Positions 50,145 through 58,752 of a stretch of 64,000 nucleotides of DNA are shown here, piece after piece. Numbering within the stretch: position 1 is the first letter of the stretch; each line of letters begins with the position of its first letter. The notes under the pieces were generated by a model. It was not told where the DNA came from, did not search any database, and worked only from the letters and a program-made list of their open reading frames with translations. The DNA comes from an uncultured Clostridia bacterium (GTDB taxonomy: Bacteria; Bacillota; Clostridia; Oscillospirales; JAAYOS01): positions 1 to 64,000 of the forward strand of contig CANQDU010000010.1 of NCBI GenBank assembly GCA_947593925.1, given 5' to 3'. The position numbers and the translations under genes are program-made.

Positions 50145-51224
50145 ATGAAGAGGCGTGTTCTTTCGTTTGTTGTAATGACTGCTCTGATACTTGCGCTCCT
50201 GCCGGGGACGGCTCTCGCGGCGTCCGCCGGAGCCGGGGTCTGCGGAGCCGAGGGGGACAATGTAAAATGGATAGTTGCCGGCGGCCGCCTTGCGCTCTCC
50301 GGCTCGGGAGCTATGGCAAGCTACGGCGCAGAGGAACCCGCGCCGTGGAGCGGGTATGACTTCGACGCGATAGCCATCGGCGGCGAGATAACCGAGATAG
50401 GTGAGCGCGCCTTCCGCGGATGCTCCGACGTCACCGAAGTGACCGTGCCGGACAGCGTGACGAGAATAGGGGACGGCGCGTTTGAAAACTGCAGGTTGCT
50501 CGTTTCCGTATCGCTTCCGGCGACGCTCGAACGGCTGGGACGCGCGTTTGCGGGCTGTAAGAGACTCGCCGTCGTCCGCTTCGCGGGCAGCGAGGAGCAG
50601 TGGAACGCGCTGACCGCCGCAGAGGACATCGGACTCCCCGCATGGACCGAGGTGCGGTTCGGGAGCGGGAGATTCAGCGACGTCGCCGCCGGCGCGTGGT
50701 ATGCTGAAGCCGTCCGCGCCGCCGCCGAGGCCGGGATAATCCTCGGGAACGGCGACGGGACGTTCGATCCGTCCGGCGAGCTCACATGGGCGCACACCGC
50801 CGCCTTCGCCGCGCGCCTCATGCAGTACCGGAACGGCGAGCATGTCTACGGCGCGGCGGATCAGAAGGGCGAGTGGTACAGCGTCTACGCGGACTACCTA
50901 ACGGAGCAGGGCGTAATAGACGGCGTACCGTCCGACCCGGAAGCAAAGATCACCCGCGCGGACGCGGCGGCGATCTTCGCCGCCGTCCTCGGCGAGGACG
51001 CGGAAAAGGTGAACGACGTCCCGAGGGGATACTTCGCGGACGTGCCGTCCGGCGCGAAGGGCGACGCCGTGTACGCCCTCGCGGAGGCGGGCATAGTGAA
51101 CGGAAAGCCTGCAAAGGGGACGGACGACGCGGTTTTCGGCTGCTCGGACGTCCTCCTGCGGAGCGAGGCGGCGGCCATCGTCGCGCGGATGGCGGGGCTC
51201 GCGCCGCTCGTGAATGCGGGCTGA
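50145..51224 (+). CDS. SLH-domain surface protein with BspA-like leucine-rich repeat
   Basis: A 359-aa exported protein. A signal peptide (KRRVLSFVVMTALILALLPGTALA) is followed by a BspA/LRR_5-like part (about 60-165) with IGERAFRGCSDVTEVTVPDSVTRIGDGAFENC repeats. Three SLH motifs end it (FSDVAAGAWYAEAVRAAAEAGII, WYSVYADYLTEQGVI with ITRADAAAIFAAVL, and YFADVPSGAKGDAVYALAEAGIV). LRR_5 proteins often mediate adhesion. The SLH part resembles that of the 487-aa protein at 40521. The start at 50145 has a TGAGGAG site; upstream in-frame codons are not supported. Confidence 0.9.
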   Translation: MKRRVLSFVVMTALILALLPGTALAASAGAGVCGAEGDNVKWIVAGGRLALSGSGAMASYGAEEPAPWSGYDFDAIAIGGEITEIGERAFRGCSDVTEVTVPDSVTRIGDGAFENCRLLVSVSLPATLERLGRAFAGCKRLAVVRFAGSEEQWNALTAAEDIGLPAWTEVRFGSGRFSDVAAGAWYAEAVRAAAEAGIILGNGDGTFDPSGELTWAHTAAFAARLMQYRNGEHVYGAADQKGEWYSVYADYLTEQGVIDGVPSDPEAKITRADAAAIFAAVLGEDAEKVNDVPRGYFADVPSGAKGDAVYALAEAGIVNGKPAKGTDDAVFGCSDVLLRSEAAAIVARMAGLAPLVNAG

Positions 51225-51260
51225 GCGGCGGCGGGTCACGGCGGAGCATAACATTGTACA

Positions 51261-51297
51261 AAGGGAGGCGGGACTGGTCCCGCCTCCCTTGTTTTCC
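51261..51297 (+). terminator. Terminator of the LRR/SLH gene
   Basis: AAGGGAGGCGGGAC pairs with GTCCCGCCTCCCTT and is followed by GTTTT. Confidence 0.85.
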
Positions 51298-51299
51298 GC

Positions 51300-51328
51300 T
51301 TGCGCGCCTCCGTCCTTTGTGCTATTAT
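51300..51328 (+). promoter_or_regulatory. Predicted sigma-A promoter of the HAD-acetyltransferase pair
   Basis: TTGCGC (51300-51305), 17-nt spacer, TATTAT (51323-51328). Confidence 0.55.
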
Positions 51329-51356
51329 TAGGAAAAACGGGTACGGAGGTAAAGAG

Positions 51357-52166
51357 ATGACCGATTTCTCCGACATACTCTTTCTCAGCGACTACGACCT
51401 CACGCTGAGCGACGGACAGCAGATCCCGCAGCGCAACCTCGACGCGATAGAGCGCTTCAAGGCGGGCGGCGGGATGTTCTCGATAGCGACGGGACGCTCG
51501 AAGCCGACGTTCACACCGCAGCTCGAAAAGATAAGCGTCAACGCGCCGGTGGTGCTCTCGAACGGTTCGCTCGTCTACGACTTTGCGGACGGTACGACCT
51601 GGCTCCAAATTCCGATGAAGGACTGGGAGAAGGCCGCCGTCCGGCGCATACGCGACCGCCACAGCGACCGCGCGGTCTTCGACCTCGAGGTCGGCCTTGA
51701 GGTCTACCTTCCGAACGACACCCTCGCCGTCCAGGCAAACGACTATACCCGCGCCCACTTCGAGTGGGTCGGGATGGTGAGCCGCATGTGTCCGATGGAG
51801 GAGATACCGGACGACTGGATGAAGGCGGTCTTCACCGCTCACCCGGACGACATCCCCGCCCTCGCGAAGGAGGCCGAGGAGGAGGGGCTGAACGGCGTCC
51901 GCTCGCTGCCGTTCATGCTCGAGATACAGACCGGCGGCGTGGACAAGGGAACCTCCGCGCGCTGGCTTGCGGACAAGCTCGGGCGGAAGCTCGTCTGCGC
52001 GGGCGACGCGCCGAACGACACGGCGCTTCTCCGCGCCGCCGACCGCGCGTTCGTGCCCTCGAGCGCCTACCCGGAGATACTCGCGATGGGCTACGAAGTC
52101 GTCGCGGACTGCAAGACCGGCGCGATAGCCGACGCGATAGAGCGGATGGAGGCGGAGCGGAGATGA
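51357..52166 (+). CDS. HAD family (Cof-type) phosphatase
   Basis: A 269-aa HAD hydrolase of the Cof subfamily. Motif I is LSDYDLTLSD (the nucleophilic Asp and acid Asp), motif II IATGRS, motif III Lys near GGVDKGTSARWLA, and motif IV CAGDAPNDTALLRAAD. The C2 cap lies between motifs II and III. The substrate is probably a sugar phosphate or nucleotide, but this is not determinable. The start at 51357 has a GGAGGTAAAG site. It overlaps the next gene by 4 nt. Confidence 0.9.
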   Translation: MTDFSDILFLSDYDLTLSDGQQIPQRNLDAIERFKAGGGMFSIATGRSKPTFTPQLEKISVNAPVVLSNGSLVYDFADGTTWLQIPMKDWEKAAVRRIRDRHSDRAVFDLEVGLEVYLPNDTLAVQANDYTRAHFEWVGMVSRMCPMEEIPDDWMKAVFTAHPDDIPALAKEAEEEGLNGVRSLPFMLEIQTGGVDKGTSARWLADKLGRKLVCAGDAPNDTALLRAADRAFVPSSAYPEILAMGYEVVADCKTGAIADAIERMEAERR

Positions 52167-52747
52167 GCATATTCCGAAAGCTGATAACTCCTGCGGCGCT
52201 CGCTTTTTACATGCTGCGCTATAAGACGATATGGCGTGTCCGCGAGAAGATGCGCGAAAAGTGCGTCGCTAACGGAAAAGTGAACACAAAGAAGCTGATA
52301 TGGGACGCATACGGCCGCTACTTCGACAAACGGTGCGGGTTTGTCGGGGGACTTGCGGAGTTCGCGGGCGAGCCGTGCTTCCCGCACGGGCCGTTCGGTG
52401 TGTTTATCTCGAACGATGCAAAGATTGGCCGCGACGCGGTCATATTCCAGAACGTCACGATCGGCTCGAACACCCTCGAGGGTACGTCGAAGCCCGGCGC
52501 GCCCACGATAGGCGACTGCGTGTATATCGGCGCGAACGCCGTCATAGTCGGCGGCGTGACGATAGGGGACGGGTGCCGGATAGGCGCGGGCGCCGTCGTG
52601 TACGGCGACATGCCGCCGAACTCGGTGGCGGTCTCCGCTCCGACGCGGATAATCGAGCGCGCGGAGCCGATGGATAACCGCTATACGCAGTATCTTCCGA
52701 ACGGCGCGGTGCGCCGCTTCGAGGACGGTACCTACCACCGCATATAA
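52163..52747 (+). CDS. Serine acetyltransferase-like hexapeptide-repeat acyltransferase
   Basis: A 194-aa left-handed beta-helix acyltransferase. The C-terminal half has the hexapeptide pattern IGRDAVIFQNVTIGSNT, PTIGDCVYIGANAVIVGGVTIGDGCRIGAGAVV and the SAPTRII closing turn, similar to CysE. The shortened N-terminus (without the full helical domain of CysE) and the pairing with a HAD phosphatase argue against a firm cysE call; a sugar or polysaccharide acetyltransferase is possible. Confidence 0.8.
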   Translation: MSIFRKLITPAALAFYMLRYKTIWRVREKMREKCVANGKVNTKKLIWDAYGRYFDKRCGFVGGLAEFAGEPCFPHGPFGVFISNDAKIGRDAVIFQNVTIGSNTLEGTSKPGAPTIGDCVYIGANAVIVGGVTIGDGCRIGAGAVVYGDMPPNSVAVSAPTRIIERAEPMDNRYTQYLPNGAVRRFEDGTYHRI

Positions 52748-52767
52748 CTACGCGAGAGGAGCCAGCA

Positions 52768-55761
52768 TCAGCTGAAATATTCGCACACCGCGTCTGCGAG
52801 GGCGCGCGCGAAGCGCGCCTCGTCCGCGTCGTTTGCGAGCCACTCAAACTCGGAGGGACAGCACACGAACCCGCACTCGACTATCGTAGAGGGACAGAAC
52901 GTCCCCCGGCAGATGTAGAGGTTCGACTGGTTCGCGCCCCGGTCGTAGAGCCCGAAGGCCTCCGCCGTGTAGTGCGCGAGCGTCTCGGAGTATTCCTCGG
53001 AGATGTCCTCGCGGTACCACGTCGAGACGCCGCGTATGTTCGTCGCGTCAACGTTCTCGTCAACGGCGTTCAGATGTATCGAGAGGAGCAGGTCGGGACG
53101 CATTTCGCGCGCCGTCACGAGCCGCCCGTGCAGATCGACCGTCGAGTCGTCGCTTCTGAGATATTCGACCGTCGCGCCGAGGCGTTCGAGCTCGTAGCCC
53201 ACCTTCTTCGCGATGGCGAGCACGAGCACCCGCTCGCTCATCTCCTCGCCGAGAGGTCCGAGCGCGCCAAGCTCGCTCCCGCCGTGGCCGGGGTCGAGGA
53301 GTATGGTGAGCCCTTCGAGCGGAAGCGCGCCCTCCTTCAGTGTCGGACGGCGCTTCAGGGCAAGCGACAGCGTGCCCGAGCTCTCGTCGTACTCGAATAT
53401 GTAGCCGTCAAGGAGAGCACGGTCGCGGAGCGTGAGGCGGTAGTACGCGGAGCCGTCCTCCGACCACTGCGCGCAGGAGGTGAAGAGCGAGCCCTGCGGC
53501 AGAGCGAGCGCCGGAGCGATGCCGCTGTAGCGTATCCGCACGGTGACGCTTTCGCCGGTGTAATCGACCGTTGACAGCGCCGCCGACGAGACCTTGAAGC
53601 GGAGATAGTCCCAGCCGTCCCCAAACTCATAGGAGGCGGCGGAGAGACCGCTTGACAGCGCGCCCTCGCCGTCCGAAAGCTCCAGCCCGTCGCTCTCCGC
53701 CCAGTACCCGGAGCGGAGGCGCACCCACGCGCCGTTCGTCGTGACGGCGGTGACGTAGTCGGTCATGCCCCGGCAGAGCTCGCCCACCGGGCCGCCGGAG
53801 GTGGTGGAGCCGGGGTAGATGAACGCCGCCTCGCTCGTGACGGTCGCGTAGAACGGCGCGCCGTCCCCGATGCAGAAGAGCATACCCTCGGCGGAGACGG
53901 TCTCGGTCCTGCCGTTGTAGGTCATGGTGTAGACCGGCCTGCCGACGGTAGAGACCTTGCCCTCGGGATAGCCGTCGCTCACGGTGTAGGTGTAGAAGTA
54001 GTTCGTGCCGTAGACCTTGCCGTCCTCCACGGGCAGCTCGGTGGCGGCGGGGGTGAGGCGGAAGGTCTCGCCGCTTATCGTCACCGAAAGCGACGCGCCT
54101 ATCGGCGCGGTACAGCGGAAGGTTATCTTCTCACCCGGGGCGACGTAGATGTCTCCCTCGGACGGATACGCGCTCTCCGCGACTATAGACGCGCTCTCGA
54201 GCGGCGTCGGCGGGGCGGCGGAGCCGCCGCGCGTTATCACGCGCGTAAACTCGCGCTCGCCCTGCGTGAAGCGGAGGGCGTTTTCTCCGTTTTCGAGACT
54301 TACAAGCACGCCGAAGTAGCCGCTTTCGGTGACCTCCTCCACGCGCGTTCCGTTCAGATAGAGCGGCACGTTCGGGTCACAGCGGCCGAGGACGTAGTAT
54401 TCGGAATACCCCACGGTGATGTCGCCCGACGGGCGTCCCACCGATATGCCGCCGTCCCACTCTACCGGGTCGAGCAGGGGATAGTCCTCCGGCAGGCTCT
54501 CCATGGCGTTCCAGCTTGCTATAAACGTCCCGAGCGGGGCGTAGTCCACAAAGAATTTGTAGCGGAAGTGTATCGAACCGCTTACCTCCTCGGTCTCGCG
54601 GTTGAGGGTGAGCTGCCGGCGAAGCTCGCTTGTGCCGCTCCACGCGCCGCTCTCCGCGCCGGAGCGGTAGGAGGCGTGGCCGACGTACAGCCGGACGCCG
54701 GTGCCCCGCACTACGTCCGACCACCACTCCACGAGCGTCTTATAGTCGGCGGGGGCGTAGCCTATCTCCCAGTATATCTGCGGGCAGATGTAGTCAAGCC
54801 ACCCCTCCTCGACCCACTTCTTAGTGTCTGCGAAGTGATAGAGGTAGCTCTGGTTGCCGTTCGTGTCGCTGCCGCCGGGGACGGACGAGGCGTTCGCCCA
54901 TATCCCGAACGGGCTCACGCCGAAGATCTTGCCGTACTCGCGCGTGACGTCCCGCACCTCGCGTATCAGCGTATTTATGTTCTCGCGCCGCCAGTCCTCA
55001 AGGGAGAGCGAGCTGCCGGAAGCGGCGTAGGTCGCCGCGTCGTCAAGACCGCCGTCGGGGTAGAAGTAGTCGTCGAAGTGAATGCCGTCAACGTCGTAGT
55101 TTTTGCATATCTCGCGCACACCGTCCACGACGAGCTCGCGAGCGCCCTCTATCCCCGGGTCGAGGTACATGTGTCCGTCGGTGTGCGTGACTACCCACTC
55201 GGGGTGCTGCCGCGCGGGGTTCGACTCCGCGAGAGCCGATAGGTCGTGCGAGTTCCGCGCGACGCGGTAGGGGTTTATCCATGCGTGGAGCTGCATCCCG
55301 CGCGCGTGCGCGCCCTCCGTCCAGTATTCGAGGAGGTCGAAGCCGGGACCCACGCCCTGCGTGCCGCTCACATACTCCGACCACGGAAATATGTCCGACT
55401 CGTAGAGCGCGTCTCCGCTCGGCCGCACCTGAAAGAGGACGGCATTGAAGCCGAGCGCGGCGCAGCGGTCGAGGACCTCGTCCGCCTCGCGCTTCAGCTC
55501 GTCGTCGCCGAGGCCGGTGCGGGAGGGATAGTCGAGGTTGATGAGCGTGGAGACCCAGACGCCACGAAAGTCGTCCGATATGTCGGGGACGGATACTGCC
55601 GGCACGTCGGAGGGAAAAGGCGAGGCCGCCTCCACGCCGGACGGCGTGAGAGTGACGGAGCCGGGAACGTCCCCGCCTCCGCCGCTGAGGAAAAAGAACG
55701 GTATCGCCACGAGCGCCGCTATGCAGAGCGGGACCACGAGGCGCAAAAGCTTTTTTGTCAT
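52768..55761 (-). CDS. Fusion of a GHL10-type glycosidase-like domain and an N-acetylmuramoyl-L-alanine amidase
   Basis: A 997-aa exported wall protein. One N-terminal membrane/signal segment (about 5-25) precedes the GHL10 (DUF187/FenI-like) barrel at about 62-400: FRGVWVSTLINLDYPS, VLFQVRPSGDALYESDIFPWS, LHAWINPYRV, VDGIHFDDYFYP, GVSPFGIWAN, YICPQIYWEI. A middle of about 400 aa holds beta domains, one SH3-like. The C-terminal amidase_3 domain (about 815-997) has LDPGHGGSELGA (zinc His826), ERVLVLAIA (Glu843), LLSIHLNAVDE (second His) and TIVECGFVCC (catalytic Glu). It probably cleaves peptidoglycan, possibly during sporulation or division. Confidence 0.9.
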   Translation of the reverse strand: MTKKLLRLVVPLCIAALVAIPFFFLSGGGGDVPGSVTLTPSGVEAASPFPSDVPAVSVPDISDDFRGVWVSTLINLDYPSRTGLGDDELKREADEVLDRCAALGFNAVLFQVRPSGDALYESDIFPWSEYVSGTQGVGPGFDLLEYWTEGAHARGMQLHAWINPYRVARNSHDLSALAESNPARQHPEWVVTHTDGHMYLDPGIEGARELVVDGVREICKNYDVDGIHFDDYFYPDGGLDDAATYAASGSSLSLEDWRRENINTLIREVRDVTREYGKIFGVSPFGIWANASSVPGGSDTNGNQSYLYHFADTKKWVEEGWLDYICPQIYWEIGYAPADYKTLVEWWSDVVRGTGVRLYVGHASYRSGAESGAWSGTSELRRQLTLNRETEEVSGSIHFRYKFFVDYAPLGTFIASWNAMESLPEDYPLLDPVEWDGGISVGRPSGDITVGYSEYYVLGRCDPNVPLYLNGTRVEEVTESGYFGVLVSLENGENALRFTQGEREFTRVITRGGSAAPPTPLESASIVAESAYPSEGDIYVAPGEKITFRCTAPIGASLSVTISGETFRLTPAATELPVEDGKVYGTNYFYTYTVSDGYPEGKVSTVGRPVYTMTYNGRTETVSAEGMLFCIGDGAPFYATVTSEAAFIYPGSTTSGGPVGELCRGMTDYVTAVTTNGAWVRLRSGYWAESDGLELSDGEGALSSGLSAASYEFGDGWDYLRFKVSSAALSTVDYTGESVTVRIRYSGIAPALALPQGSLFTSCAQWSEDGSAYYRLTLRDRALLDGYIFEYDESSGTLSLALKRRPTLKEGALPLEGLTILLDPGHGGSELGALGPLGEEMSERVLVLAIAKKVGYELERLGATVEYLRSDDSTVDLHGRLVTAREMRPDLLLSIHLNAVDENVDATNIRGVSTWYREDISEEYSETLAHYTAEAFGLYDRGANQSNLYICRGTFCPSTIVECGFVCCPSEFEWLANDADEARFARALADAVCEYFS

Positions 55762-55850
55762 ACAATATTCTCCATAGAAAGAGGCACGCGCCCGCCGAGG
55801 CGCGGAAAAACCCGTGTCCGGCTTGCCGCCGGAATACCTGTAATAAACAA

Positions 55851-55879
55851 ATTATACTACAAAAACCGACGGCTTTCAA
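55851..55879 (-). promoter_or_regulatory. Sigma-A promoter of the GHL10-amidase gene
   Basis: On the minus strand, TTGAAA (55874-55879), 17-nt spacer, TATAAT (55851-55856), about 90 nt before the start. The rest of the gap (55880-56035) holds only GC-rich hairpins and no gene. Confidence 0.7.
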
Positions 55880-56035
55880 GAGCGGACGGCGGCGCCGCCC
55901 GCCGAGTGAGTATATTCGCGCACGCGGCGCGAAATGCCGCGCGGAACGGCGCGGGAGAGCCTTCCCGTGCGCCGTTTTGTATGTATTTACCAAAGCGAAG
56001 CGTCGAAATTATTCAAAAAACGCGCATACCGCGCC

Positions 56036-56064
56036 TTGTAAAGCCGGGCGGACTGTGATAAAAT
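56036..56064 (+). promoter_or_regulatory. Predicted sigma-A promoter of the ACT-hom-thrB unit
   Basis: TTGTAA (56036-56041), 17-nt spacer, TAAAAT (56059-56064), 47 nt before the ACT-protein start. Confidence 0.6.
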
Positions 56065-56110
56065 AATCCGTGATACGGATACAAATGATTTTCTGTGGGG
56101 GACATCCGAG

Positions 56111-56551
56111 ATGCAGGAAAAGCTGAAATTCTATCTCGTGGAACAGAGCGCGCTTCCGCCGGTGATAGTCAAGGTGGCGGAGGCGATGCAAAATTTGGAG
56201 AGCGGACGCTGCGAGTCTGTGGGCGACGCGGTGCGCGAGGCGGGCATAAGCCGCAGCGCGTTCTACAAGTACCGCGACTACGTCCGCCCGTTCTATGACG
56301 CGACGGCAAGCGAGATGCTCACTCTGCATCTGGTGCTCGAGGACTCGCCGGGAATGCTGTCGTCGCTTCTCGCGGCGCTCAGTGCGAAGGGCGCAAACAT
56401 TCTCACGATAAATCAGTCGATACCGATAGGCGGCATAGCCTCGGTGACGGTGTCTGTGAGTCTCAGCGGCGGCACGAGCAAGGTCGGCGAGCTGGTGGAC
56501 TCGGTGCGCGGGCTGAGAGGCGTGACGAAGCTCGAGCTCGTCTCGGGCTGA
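56111..56551 (+). CDS. ACT domain-containing protein (PheB/UPF0735-like)
   Basis: A 146-aa protein. The N-terminal part contains a helix-turn-helix-like stretch (VGDAVREAGISRSAFYKYRDYVRPF), and the C-terminal ACT domain (about 68-146) begins LTLHLVLEDSPGMLSSLLAALSAKGANILTINQSIP. ACT domains bind amino acids. Being 15 nt before homoserine dehydrogenase, it is probably an amino-acid sensor for the aspartate pathway. Its relatives upstream of hom are common in Clostridia. Confidence 0.9.
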   Translation: MQEKLKFYLVEQSALPPVIVKVAEAMQNLESGRCESVGDAVREAGISRSAFYKYRDYVRPFYDATASEMLTLHLVLEDSPGMLSSLLAALSAKGANILTINQSIPIGGIASVTVSVSLSGGTSKVGELVDSVRGLRGVTKLELVSG

Positions 56552-56565
56552 ACGGAGGTGGAAAA

Positions 56566-57795
56566 GTGACGGGAATAGCCATACTCGGGATGGGCGTCGT
56601 CGGCACCGGAGTGTACGAGACGCTTGAGAGCAACGCGGAGACGATAGCCCGCCGCAGCTTCGGCCCGCTCGAGGTGAAATACGTCCTCGACCTTCGCGAC
56701 TTTCCTGGCGCGGGCTTTGAGGACAAGCTGGTGCGCGATTTCGGCGTCATCGAGCGAGACCCCGAAGTAAAAATAGTCGTCGAGACGATGGGCGGCACGA
56801 CATACGCCTACGACTACACGAAGCGGGCGCTCGCCGCGGGAAAGAACGTCGTCACCTCCAACAAGGAGCTTGTGGCGGCGCACGGCGCGGAGCTTATCGC
56901 GCTCGCGGAGGCGCACGACGTAAACTATATGTTCGAAGCGTCGGTCGGCGGCGGCGCGCCGGTGATACGGCCGCTCGTAAGCTGCATGGGCGCAAACGTC
57001 ATAGAGGAGATATACGGCATCCTCAACGGCACGACAAACTTCATCCTCGACCGGATGGAGCGCGGCGGCGCTTCGCTCGCGGCGGCGCTTTCGGAGGCGC
57101 AGACGCTCGGATACGCCGAGCGCGACCCTTCGGCGGACATCGAGGGGCTTGACCCCGCGAGGAAGATATGCATCCTCGGCAGCCTCGCCTGCGGATATGA
57201 CATCGGCGTGGAGAACGTCCGGGCGGAAGGGATAACCGGTCTCCGCCGCGAGGACGTCCGCCGCGCGGCGGAAGCGGGATGCGCTGTGAAGCTGCTCGCG
57301 CGGTACATCCGCCTCGGTGAGAAGAGGGTGAGCGCGTTCGTCGCACCGCACCTCATCCCGAAAAGCTGCATACTCGCAAACGTGAACGGCGTCTTCGGCG
57401 GCGTGACGTATATAGGAAACATAGTCGGCGAGGTGGACATCCTCGCCGCGGGAGCGGGAAAGCTGCCGACGGCCTCGGCCGTCGCGGCGGACATCATCGA
57501 CGCGGCGCGGCATCTCTATAAGACGCGCTTCCACTCGGTGTGGAGCGCCGAGCGCGCGGAGTACGTTCCGCCCGAGGAAATAGGCGGGAGGTTCTACGTC
57601 GGCTCGTCCGGCAGCGCGGGCGACGCTCGCGAGGTGTTCGGCGACATCCGCCTCATCTCGGAGGAGGGCGGCGCGGCGTTCATAACGCCCCGCCTCACGC
57701 CGGAGGAGCGCAGAATAAAGACGGCGGAGTATCGCCGCCGTGCGCAGGTGTTCTCCGAGATGCGCGTTCTTGAACGCGGGGTGGACGAATGGTAA
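56566..57795 (+). CDS. hom: Homoserine dehydrogenase
   Basis: A 409-aa NAD(P)H enzyme reducing aspartate semialdehyde to homoserine. The nucleotide-binding start AILGMGVVGTGVYE, TSNKELVAAHG, the catalytic-region YMFEASVGGGAPVIRPL and GILNGTTNFILDRM are diagnostic. A short C-terminal ACT-like region (about 345-409) may allow threonine feedback. The start is GTG at 56566 with a GGAGGTGG site. It overlaps thrB by 7 nt. Confidence 0.96.
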   Translation: MTGIAILGMGVVGTGVYETLESNAETIARRSFGPLEVKYVLDLRDFPGAGFEDKLVRDFGVIERDPEVKIVVETMGGTTYAYDYTKRALAAGKNVVTSNKELVAAHGAELIALAEAHDVNYMFEASVGGGAPVIRPLVSCMGANVIEEIYGILNGTTNFILDRMERGGASLAAALSEAQTLGYAERDPSADIEGLDPARKICILGSLACGYDIGVENVRAEGITGLRREDVRRAAEAGCAVKLLARYIRLGEKRVSAFVAPHLIPKSCILANVNGVFGGVTYIGNIVGEVDILAAGAGKLPTASAVAADIIDAARHLYKTRFHSVWSAERAEYVPPEEIGGRFYVGSSGSAGDAREVFGDIRLISEEGGAAFITPRLTPEERRIKTAEYRRRAQVFSEMRVLERGVDEW

Positions 57796-58679
57796 GGGTA
57801 AAGGTACCGGCGACGAGCGCGAACATGGGAAGCGGCTTTGACTGCATGGGTATCGCTCTCTCGATACGGAACGTCGTCGAGATGGACTTCTCCGACCGCA
57901 TAGACATAACGAACAAGTCCGGCCTAGACCTCCCGGCGGACGAGACGAACCTCATCTACCGCTGCGCAAAGCACGTCTTCGACATAGCGGGCGTACCGAT
58001 GCCCGGGCTGAAGATAGTCGAGGAGTGCAATATCCCGATGACGCGCGGGCTCGGCAGCTCGTCGGCGTGTACGGTGGCGGGGATAGTCGGCGCGAACGCC
58101 CTTCTCGGGGAGCCGCTCGACGAGGAGGCGATAATAAACCTCGCCGCCATCATAGAGGGACACCCGGACAACTCGACGCCGGCGATACGCGGCGGCTTCG
58201 TCGCGGCGATGCTCGAGAACGGGCGCGTCTGGCAGGTGCGGGTGCCGATATCCGGGAGGCTCCGCTTCTGCGCGTTCGTGCCGGATTTCGAGCTTCGGAC
58301 CGAGAAGGCGCGCGCGGCGCTTCCCAAGGAGGTCACCATGCGGGACGCGGTGTTCAATCTCAGCCGCGCCGCTCTGCTCGCGGGAAGTCTAGTCGCGGGA
58401 GAGCTGCATAATATAGGCGTGGCCACCGAGGACAGACTTCACCAGCCCTACCGCTTCGACATGATACCGGGCGGGCGCGAGGTGGCCGCGCGGGCGCGCG
58501 AGCTCGGCGCGCTCGGGTCGTTCATAAGCGGGGCGGGGCCGACGATAATGGCGGTCGTCGATCGCGCGAGCCTCGACTACGAGAAGCGCGTGCGGGAGCA
58601 CTTCGCGGAGGAATTCCCGAACTGGACCGTGAGGATGCTCGACTGCGACGAGACGGGCGTCACCGTGGAAAAGGAATAG
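57789..58679 (+). CDS. thrB: Homoserine kinase
   Basis: A 296-aa GHMP kinase making O-phosphohomoserine for threonine. The opening is VRVKVPATSANMGSGFDCMGIAL, the ATP loop is PMTRGLGSSSACTVAGIVGAN, and GSFISGAGPTIMAVVD is the third GHMP motif. It overlaps hom by 7 nt. No thrC is in the window. Confidence 0.96.
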   Translation: MVRVKVPATSANMGSGFDCMGIALSIRNVVEMDFSDRIDITNKSGLDLPADETNLIYRCAKHVFDIAGVPMPGLKIVEECNIPMTRGLGSSSACTVAGIVGANALLGEPLDEEAIINLAAIIEGHPDNSTPAIRGGFVAAMLENGRVWQVRVPISGRLRFCAFVPDFELRTEKARAALPKEVTMRDAVFNLSRAALLAGSLVAGELHNIGVATEDRLHQPYRFDMIPGGREVAARARELGALGSFISGAGPTIMAVVDRASLDYEKRVREHFAEEFPNWTVRMLDCDETGVTVEKE

Positions 58680-58752
58680 AGTCCGCCCGCACTTTGATTT
58701 CCGCGCCACGGGCGCGCAATACGGTCTATAAACCGACGGAGGTTTTATGTAA

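Noticed and set aside
58680-58752. A lysine riboswitch before lysC
   Set aside because: The gap between thrB and lysC is about 70 nt, far shorter than the lysine aptamer, and no matching stems are seen.
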